Below are positions 58,474 through 64,000 of a stretch of DNA of 64,000 nt, piece after piece (within the stretch, counting starts at the first letter, position 1; each line of letters starts with the position of its first letter). The notes beneath the pieces are model-generated. The model searched no databases and was not told the DNA's origin. It saw only the letters and a list, made by a program, of their open reading frames with translations. The DNA is from Pirellulales bacterium. Lineage in GTDB: Bacteria > Planctomycetota > Planctomycetia > Pirellulales > JACPPG01. The position numbers and the translations under genes were made by a program. Where the stretch lies: assembly GCA_036499395.1 (NCBI GenBank), contig DASYDW010000063.1, positions 131,911 through 195,910 on the forward strand, given 5' to 3'.

Positions 58474-60846
58474 TTGAAGTGTTGCGCACTACAACTCGCT
58501 TGCGACCAGCGCCGGGCCGGCATCACGGCCTTGCTGGCGATACTGCTCGCGCTGTTTGCCGATCAACTCGGCGCGTGCCAGGCCGCGGCTGCCGATACGG
58601 AGGAGAACAAGGTCTCCGCGCCGGCGGGGCCGTTCTACGAGCAAGAGCCCTACGATCTGATTGTTCTCAATGATTCGACGAAGACAAAGCTGAAGGTGCT
58701 TCCGCTGGATCTGCCCGGCGGCAAACTGCCCGTCGCGCCCAAGCCCACGGACAAGCTGCGCATACGGCGGTTCGAGGATCCGGACGACGAGTTCGATATC
58801 CAGTGGCAAGACATCCTCGAGGTAAAGCTCTTTGACCAAGCGGTGCTGGAGCAAGCCAAGAAGCTGGTGGCAGCCGGCAAGTTCAACGAAGCGTTCGCTT
58901 ATTTCGGTTTCTTGCGCCACGAGTATCCGAAGTGCGTCGGGTTGGACGATGCGTTTGCTGACTTCCTCTACGAAGAAGCCAAAGACTGGCAAAGCAAAGG
59001 CAAGTACGAAAACGCGCTTGTTCTCCTGCACACGCTGTACGACAAGCAGCCCCAGCGGCGAACGCTGGAGAGGGCCACCGCGACCGCGACCGGCAAATTG
59101 GTCGACAAATACCTCGCCGCCGAGGATTTCTCGTCCGTCCGCAAATTGATTCGCGAATTACGCAGGCAATTTCCCTCGGGCGCAGGTTCCGACCGATTCG
59201 AGAAGCAATTGAGCGACCGCGCCGAGGCGGTCGTAACCCGCGGGCAGGCCGTGCTCGCCGCGAATAAACCGGAGGACGCGCTTTCGCTCGCGCGCCATGC
59301 GCTGGCGATCTGGCCCAAGGTGGAAGGGGGCAAGGCGCTCGCCGAAGCCGCGTTCGCCTCGTTTCCGCACGTCGTGGTTGGCGTGACAAGCCCCCATTCG
59401 ACCAAGGTCACCGAGCCGATGACTCACTGGTCGGTCCGGCGCACGCAACGCCTGTTCGAACGCGACTTGTTCGAGTTCAGCGGTTACGGCGCCGATGGCG
59501 GTGAATACGTGTCGCCATTTGGCACCTGGGAGATCACCGACCTGGGACGCGGCATGGCGATGAACATCACGCCCGGCATCGCCTGGTTGCGGGACGGCAA
59601 ACTATCAGGCGGCGACCTGGCCAGGCGGCTGCTCGAATTATCGCAACCGGGGCGCGCCGATTATCTGCCGGGCTGGGCCGAGGCATGTCGCAGCATCGAG
59701 GTTTCCGGTGTCGACCAGGTGCTGATTCATTTTCGCGAGCCGCAACTGGCGCCGGCCGCGCAGTTGACGATCGCGCCCACCAGCGCCGCGGATGGCGTCC
59801 CATCGTCGATCGTGCCATACAAGGTGCGCGACGCGTCGCAAGAACGCACGACGGTGGTTTCGAATCCGGATTATTTCGCCCGCTCGCCGACCCAGCCGCA
59901 AGGCATCATCGAGCAGCGATTCGGTTCGCGGGTTGAAGCCGCGGAAGCGCTGCGACTGGGCGAAATCACGGTTGTCGACCGCTTGCCTCCCTGGCAGGTG
60001 GGCGCCTTGCGGGGGACGATCGGAATCAATGTCGAGGCGTACAGCGTGCCGACGGTTCATTGCCTGGTGCCGAATCTGGCGAAGCCATTCATGCGCAATC
60101 GTGGCTTTCGCCGGGCCTTGGTGTATGGAATCAATCGTCCCAAGATTCTCGCCGAACAAATTCTGAAGCGGCAAGTGTTGCCCGGCTGCGAGGTGCTGAG
60201 CGGACCATTTTCGAAAGGCGCGGGGCTGAGCGATCCCGCGGGCTATGCCTACGACGATGACGTGCAACCTCGTGCCTACGAGCCGCGCCTTGCGCTGACA
60301 CTGTCGGCCGTGGCGTTGCGCGATATCTCGATGGGGATCGAGGTCCCTGCCGACCAAGTGAAGGAATTGCCCAAGCTGGTCCTGGCCCACCCGGCCGATG
60401 ATGTCGCGCGGATCGGCTGCAAAGGGATTCAACAGAATCTGGAAATGATCAACATCAAGGTCCAGCTTCGCGAAATCCCGGCCGACGAGCCGGCGCAGTT
60501 CGCCGAAGGCGATGATTTGCTCTACGTCGAGATGGCCATCGAAGAACCATTGGTGCAGGCGCGGCGTCTCTTCGGCCAGCCTGCCATCATTGGCAACGCC
60601 AGCACGTACATGCACCTGGTGCTGCGCCAGGTGGAGACGGCGACCGGTTGGAACGAAGCCCGTCAAGCGCTGCACGATCTGCACCGACTGACGTACGACG
60701 AAGTTTCGGTGATCCCGCTTTGGCAGATTACCGAACACTTCGCTTATCTGCGCTCGCTGTCGGGTGTCACGCCACGGCCAGCCACGCTCTATCAAAACGT
60801 CGAGAAGTGGGTGCCGACCGTTCCTCTGATGGCGGAGGAACCGTGA
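58474..60846 (+). CDS. TPR + extracellular solute-binding (family 5)-like protein
   Basis: About 790 residues from a TTG at 58474 (signal peptide RAGITALLAILLALFADQLGACQA). A helical TPR-like region (KLVAAGKFNEAFAYFGFLRHEYP, KGKYENALVLLHTLYDKQPQ, VLAANKPEDALSLARHALAIWP) is followed by a family-5 substrate-binding protein domain (HWSVRRTQRLFERDLFEFSGYGADGGEY, VPNLAKPFMRNRGFRRALVYGINRPKILAEQILKRQVLPG, ARQALHDLHRLTYDEVSVIPLWQ). No permease or ATPase is near, so it may bind a peptide for signalling rather than uptake. Stop overlaps the next GTG by three bases. The longer frame upstream overlaps the propeller gene and is rejected. Confidence 0.82.
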   Translation: MKCCALQLACDQRRAGITALLAILLALFADQLGACQAAAADTEENKVSAPAGPFYEQEPYDLIVLNDSTKTKLKVLPLDLPGGKLPVAPKPTDKLRIRRFEDPDDEFDIQWQDILEVKLFDQAVLEQAKKLVAAGKFNEAFAYFGFLRHEYPKCVGLDDAFADFLYEEAKDWQSKGKYENALVLLHTLYDKQPQRRTLERATATATGKLVDKYLAAEDFSSVRKLIRELRRQFPSGAGSDRFEKQLSDRAEAVVTRGQAVLAANKPEDALSLARHALAIWPKVEGGKALAEAAFASFPHVVVGVTSPHSTKVTEPMTHWSVRRTQRLFERDLFEFSGYGADGGEYVSPFGTWEITDLGRGMAMNITPGIAWLRDGKLSGGDLARRLLELSQPGRADYLPGWAEACRSIEVSGVDQVLIHFREPQLAPAAQLTIAPTSAADGVPSSIVPYKVRDASQERTTVVSNPDYFARSPTQPQGIIEQRFGSRVEAAEALRLGEITVVDRLPPWQVGALRGTIGINVEAYSVPTVHCLVPNLAKPFMRNRGFRRALVYGINRPKILAEQILKRQVLPGCEVLSGPFSKGAGLSDPAGYAYDDDVQPRAYEPRLALTLSAVALRDISMGIEVPADQVKELPKLVLAHPADDVARIGCKGIQQNLEMINIKVQLREIPADEPAQFAEGDDLLYVEMAIEEPLVQARRLFGQPAIIGNASTYMHLVLRQVETATGWNEARQALHDLHRLTYDEVSVIPLWQITEHFAYLRSLSGVTPRPATLYQNVEKWVPTVPLMAEEP

Positions 60847-62312
60847 GAAACCCCGTTCATTGCAGGCGAAGAATTCGGCATGCCGCCTTGCGTTTTGCTA
60901 CTGGGATCGCGATCACACTGTCGCTCAGTTTTTTGCTGGGTGTGGCCCGCAGCGCTGCTGCCGCCGAGGCCACGGAAAGTCTGTGGGAGCTAACGCCGTA
61001 CAACGTTCGAGTGATGATCGGCTTGACGCCGCAAGCGGACCACGTCGGGGCGCGACTTTCCGAAGCGATCGAGCGACGTGCCTGGGCAATCGTGGGGGGG
61101 CGCTGGACATGCACGGCCGAGGTGGCCAACGGCGCCGTACGCGAGGCGATCGTCTACGACTTCGAGACTATGAAGGCCGATCAGGCCCTGCCCGCCGCCG
61201 GCGAAGATGGCGACAAGGTCATGCTCGTCCGGATAGCGTTTCGCGACGGCGGCTACGAAATCTCGGTTCGCGATTTCGACGTTCGCACGCAACTCTTCAG
61301 CGCAACGGTCACAGATCGGGTAATGCACCGGGCCATGCTGCCGGATGCGATCCTGCGGACGCTGTTGGCCGCGTTTGCCCCTCTGACGCGCGTGGAAGAG
61401 GTCACCGGTGACAAAGTGACGCTGCGACTGCGCGCCGCGGCGGTTCCGACGCGCGATCCCGCGGTCGAGACGTCGTTCGACAAGAGCATCTTTCGGCCCG
61501 TCGTAAGGCTACGGTCTGGCAAAACGCAACGCGTGCAACCGATCGATTGGTCGTACCTGATCGTCGAGTCGGTCGAAGGCTCGCGATTGAGGACCAAGCT
61601 CGTGACCGGATTGCACACGCCCTTGGTCAATAAGCGGCGCGGCCGCGCCGAGCAATTGGCACTGTTCGTGCATCCCCCCAGCGGCGACACGACCCTGCAG
61701 TTGCGCACCGCGGACAAGCAGGAACGGCCCCTTTCTGGTTATCAGATTTATTCTCATCCCGTCGATTCGAAGGAAACGCTTCTGCTGGGATCGACCGATG
61801 TACGCGGCAATCTGCGCATCGAGCCCGATGATGGCGCCCTGCGCGTGTTGCTGGTCAAAAGCGGCGGAGTGATCATGGCCCGCCTGCCCGTCCTGCCGGG
61901 GCTGACACCGACGTTGCTCGCGCAGGTTCCCGACGATCAGTTACGTTTGCAAGTAGAGGGCGTGATCAACGGCTTCCAGGAAGAGCTGGTCGATCAGATC
62001 GCACGGCGACAGGCGTTGATCACGCGTATCCGGTCGCGAATCAGGGCCGGCAAAATGGACCAGGCGCGGCAATTATTGAACGAACTGCGGCGCCTTCGCT
62101 CGCAACAAGATTTTACGCGCGAGCTATTGGTCGAGCGGCAGCGGCGCACCTCGAGCGACCCACGCATGCAGCGGCAGATCGACAAGCTCTTCGACGACAC
62201 GCAAACCGTGATCAATCGTCATCTCGATGCGCGTCAGGTCGAACGATTGGAGCGGGAAGTCGGTGAAGAGGCCACGGCACAGGCCGCGCCTCCGGCCCAG
62301 GACGGCACGTAA
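60843..62312 (+). CDS. Exported hypothetical protein with C-terminal coiled coil
   Basis: 489 residues. The GTG at 60843 overlaps the TGA of the previous gene (GTGA), so they are coupled. Signal peptide FATGIAITLSLSFLLGVARSAAA. The N-terminal two-thirds are beta-rich and unrecognised (LTPYNVRVMIGLTPQADHVG, FDVRTQLFSATVTDRVMHR, VDWSYLIVES-like QPIDWSYLIVESVEG, GYQIYSHPVDSKETLLLGSTDVRGNL). The last 120 residues are a coiled coil: LVDQIARRQALITRIRSRIR, AGKMDQARQLLNELRRLRSQ, RQIDKLFDDTQTVINRHLDA. Probably a periplasmic partner of the two preceding proteins. Confidence 0.8.
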   Translation: MRNPVHCRRRIRHAALRFATGIAITLSLSFLLGVARSAAAAEATESLWELTPYNVRVMIGLTPQADHVGARLSEAIERRAWAIVGGRWTCTAEVANGAVREAIVYDFETMKADQALPAAGEDGDKVMLVRIAFRDGGYEISVRDFDVRTQLFSATVTDRVMHRAMLPDAILRTLLAAFAPLTRVEEVTGDKVTLRLRAAAVPTRDPAVETSFDKSIFRPVVRLRSGKTQRVQPIDWSYLIVESVEGSRLRTKLVTGLHTPLVNKRRGRAEQLALFVHPPSGDTTLQLRTADKQERPLSGYQIYSHPVDSKETLLLGSTDVRGNLRIEPDDGALRVLLVKSGGVIMARLPVLPGLTPTLLAQVPDDQLRLQVEGVINGFQEELVDQIARRQALITRIRSRIRAGKMDQARQLLNELRRLRSQQDFTRELLVERQRRTSSDPRMQRQIDKLFDDTQTVINRHLDARQVERLEREVGEEATAQAAPPAQDGT

Positions 62313-62316
62313 TCCG

Positions 62317-62338
62317 GCTGGCAAAAAATTATGCCAGC
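62317..62338. terminator. Hairpin between convergent exported-protein and kinase genes
   Basis: GCTGGCA (62317-62323) pairs perfectly with TGCCAGC (62332-62338) over an A-rich eight-base loop. It fills the 16-base gap between the two stops and overlaps the kinase stop. No T run follows, so termination could be weak or bidirectional. Confidence 0.5.
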
Positions 62339-63699
62339 AGATTGCTGAGAACCACAGCGGCAATCGCCATCACGGCGCCGACCACGGCCACGATCATCAT
62401 CCAGCGCAGCCAGGGCGGCAGTGAGCTGAGGTCGCTGCGCGGACGCAGCAGGGACGTCTCGGGGCTGAGCATGCGGATCGTTTCCTGATCCAGCGCCACG
62501 GCCGGCGCCGTGCCGACCGAGGTCTGGCTGGGACTTTCGACCGAGCCAGACTCCGAGATCGGCTGCATCAGGAAATTTGTCTCGGTGTCGCGCATCTGGA
62601 TCGGAATCGGTCGCGTCCGCGGCGGCGCTGTGACCGGCGGCGGAAGCGGATCCGACGAGCGAATCTCGAGTGCGGCACCTTCGATATCGGTCCCCCATTG
62701 CTCCAGCCGCGCGGCCACTTCCTCGGCGGTCTGAATGCGCTCTTCAACCCGTTTGGCCATCATGTCGGCGATGACCTCGACAAAGTCGTCGGCCAACTCG
62801 GGATTGAAGCGGCGCGGATCAATGGGGGGCAACTGGCAATGGGCCCGTGCCTTGTCGCGCGTGGTGCCGCCCGGGAACGGGACCTTACCCGTCACGGCGT
62901 AGTACAACGTACACCCGAGCGAGTAAACGTCGCTGGCCGCCGTCAGCCGGTCAGGCATCGTGATTTGTTCCGGTGACAGATAGTCGGCCGTGCCGACGAT
63001 CTTGCCTCCTTTGGCGTCCGCTGGCACTTCGTCGCTGAAGTAATCGGCCAACCCCAGGTCCGAAACCTTCGTGATGCCGTCGGGCGTGACCAGCAAGTTT
63101 CCCGGCTTCACGTCGCGATGAATCAGCCCACGGCTGTGCGCGTGCGACAAGCCGCGTGCCGCCTGGGTCACGACGACCGACGCGGTACACATGCTGAGCT
63201 TGCTGCGCCGGCGAATCAGTCGTCGCAGGTCAGTACCCGGGACGTATTCCGTGACTAGGAAATAAACGTTGCCATCGTGCCCTGCATGGTAGGCACGGAC
63301 GAGATTCTGATGATCCAATTGCGCTTGCGCGCGCATCTCGCGAAAGAAGCTCGCGACGGCCTCGGGCGTGCTTTTGGCGCGGGGCAAAACCTTGACGGCG
63401 ACGATACGTCCCATCATGGCATGCTCGGCCTTAAAGACCTGGCCCATCCCCCCTTGGCCGATCGAGTCGATAATGTGGTAGTCGCCGAGGTTGAATTTCT
63501 TCTGGCCCAGGCGCAGTTGTTCGGCCTGCCAGCGATTCAAGCGGCCCAGTTCGACCAGCTTGTTCGCAAGTTGCTCGTCGTGGGGTACGCCGACCTTCTC
63601 TTTTGGCAACGAGGCAACGGCCTCGGCCAATTCCTCCTGCGTGAGGAGGCCACTGGTCAAGGCTGCATGTTGAAATACGCTTTTGGTGTCGCTGGTCAC
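62329..63699 (-). CDS. Membrane-anchored Ser/Thr protein kinase with N-terminal GLLT module
   Basis: 456 residues. Module SGLLTQEELAEAV...LANKLVELGRLNRWQAEQL (15-62) comes first and is shared with the propeller protein. Kinase domain from about 74: GQGGMGQVF loop, AVKVL (Lys103), LIHRDVKPGN (Asp197), SDLGLAD (DLG in place of DFG, Asp215), GTADYLSPEQ activation loop end, and DVYSLGCTLYYAVTGKVPF. The linker after the kinase is Pro/Ser/Thr rich, and the C-terminus is a TM helix (WMMIVAVVGAVMAIAAVVLSNLLA), so the kinase faces the cytoplasm. It is convergent with the cluster. Likely partner of the FHA-SpoIIE phosphatase; substrates unknown. Confidence 0.93.
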   Translation of the reverse strand: MTSDTKSVFQHAALTSGLLTQEELAEAVASLPKEKVGVPHDEQLANKLVELGRLNRWQAEQLRLGQKKFNLGDYHIIDSIGQGGMGQVFKAEHAMMGRIVAVKVLPRAKSTPEAVASFFREMRAQAQLDHQNLVRAYHAGHDGNVYFLVTEYVPGTDLRRLIRRRSKLSMCTASVVVTQAARGLSHAHSRGLIHRDVKPGNLLVTPDGITKVSDLGLADYFSDEVPADAKGGKIVGTADYLSPEQITMPDRLTAASDVYSLGCTLYYAVTGKVPFPGGTTRDKARAHCQLPPIDPRRFNPELADDFVEVIADMMAKRVEERIQTAEEVAARLEQWGTDIEGAALEIRSSDPLPPPVTAPPRTRPIPIQMRDTETNFLMQPISESGSVESPSQTSVGTAPAVALDQETIRMLSPETSLLRPRSDLSSLPPWLRWMMIVAVVGAVMAIAAVVLSNLLA

Positions 63700-63770
63700 G
63701 AAACCTGTCGCTCAAAACATTTGATCTGCGAGCGACCCTGAATGCCCGACGCGTTCCGCAGAAGTGAAAT

Positions 63771-63825
63771 AGATTCAGGAATAAAATGAATCTACGCTTC
63801 CTAGTATAAGGTTTGTTCACAAACC
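63771..63825 (-). promoter_or_regulatory. Candidate promoter and operator dyads of the kinase gene
   Basis: On the minus strand a perfect dyad GGTTTGT-GA-ACAAACC (63825-63810) is followed at once by TATACT (about 63809-63804, five of six bases of a -10 box), about 105 bases before the kinase ATG. A second dyad, AGATTCA (63771-63777) / TGAATCT (63787-63793), follows in the leader. The arrangement suggests a repressor site at the promoter. The -35 box is poor. The remaining bases to the window end hold no gene. Confidence 0.4.
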
Positions 63826-64000
63826 GAGACCAGCCTGTCACTGGCGAAAATTCCGCAACTACCCAAGCTGAGGCAGTTTGCCACCGAACGATCCGCTGAC
63901 GAATCGTGCGGCGTACCCGCGGAAACCGTGGTAAAGCTGGCAATTCGGCTCTCCGCGCCTGCCCCACACGGGGGTCAGCGCCGATCCTGAACACCGCTTT

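Noticed and set aside
59638-60795. Minus-strand 385-codon frame
   Set aside because: Fully antisense to the solute-binding-like gene; composition typical of a shadow.

Overview
The window looks like chromosomal DNA of a Planctomycetota bacterium, most likely Pirellulales-like. The evidence is the mix of families: two or three PEP-CTERM surface proteins, a DUF1559-type protein, a sulfatase, FHA/SpoIIE and Ser/Thr kinase signalling, 'FSIRSFLLL'-type membrane proteins, Kdo synthesis, and GH57 alpha-glucan enzymes, in DNA of roughly 60 % G+C. Genus and species cannot be read from the sequence alone. No IS element, integrase or CRISPR array is visible.

Layout. 1-1641: a Kdo-8-phosphate synthase gene overlaps by one base a lipoprotein gene that runs off the left edge. 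1642-3853: a largely gene-free stretch with a candidate structured RNA ending in a strong terminator (2098-2278), a tRNA-Thr(CGU) and its terminator. 3854-12098: accessory region with an orphan beta-helix protein, a Cys-rich small protein, two PEP-CTERM proteins, a DUF1559-like protein whose start codon abuts a perfect 17-bp hairpin, a sulfatase and a DUF2628-type membrane protein. 12664-19990: alpha-glucan block (glgA, GH57 amylase, GalT-like transferase, GH57 glucanotransferase), all on +. 20164-29307: mixed housekeeping (bioD, N-carbamoylputrescine amidase, DUF2617, PA0069-type radical SAM, DUF488, rarA, L,D-transpeptidase, acetamidase/formamidase). 29475-42416: a long minus-strand run (dacB, an A+T-richer LRR gene, ftsY, two paralogous membrane proteins, nusB, ribH, rho, coaE, polA, nnrE) that joins translation, transcription, secretion and replication functions. 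42592-49510: FmdB-like protein, an exported Pro/Ala/Ser-rich protein overlapping guaB, a coiled-coil exported protein, a PEP-CTERM protein, a methyltransferase and a Gfo/Idh oxidoreductase.

49927-63699 is the most interesting block: an FHA-GAF-SpoIIE phosphatase, an alpha/alpha-toroid (prenyltransferase/squalene-oxidase-repeat) exported protein, a single-pass membrane protein, a 1205-residue TM + PQQ-type propeller protein, a TPR + family-5 solute-binding-like protein, an exported coiled-coil protein and, convergently, a Ser/Thr kinase with a C-terminal TM anchor. The kinase and the propeller protein share the same ~55-residue N-terminal helical module, so I propose a cell-envelope phospho-signalling system.

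A second unexplained pattern is a set of five imperfect inverted repeats, each built of different short (about 7-10 nt) periodic motifs. Four lie between convergent gene ends (20009-20124, 21915-22074, 29304-29478, 42835-42893) and one in a divergent gap (22999-23138). They are candidate bidirectional terminators or mobile hairpin repeats.
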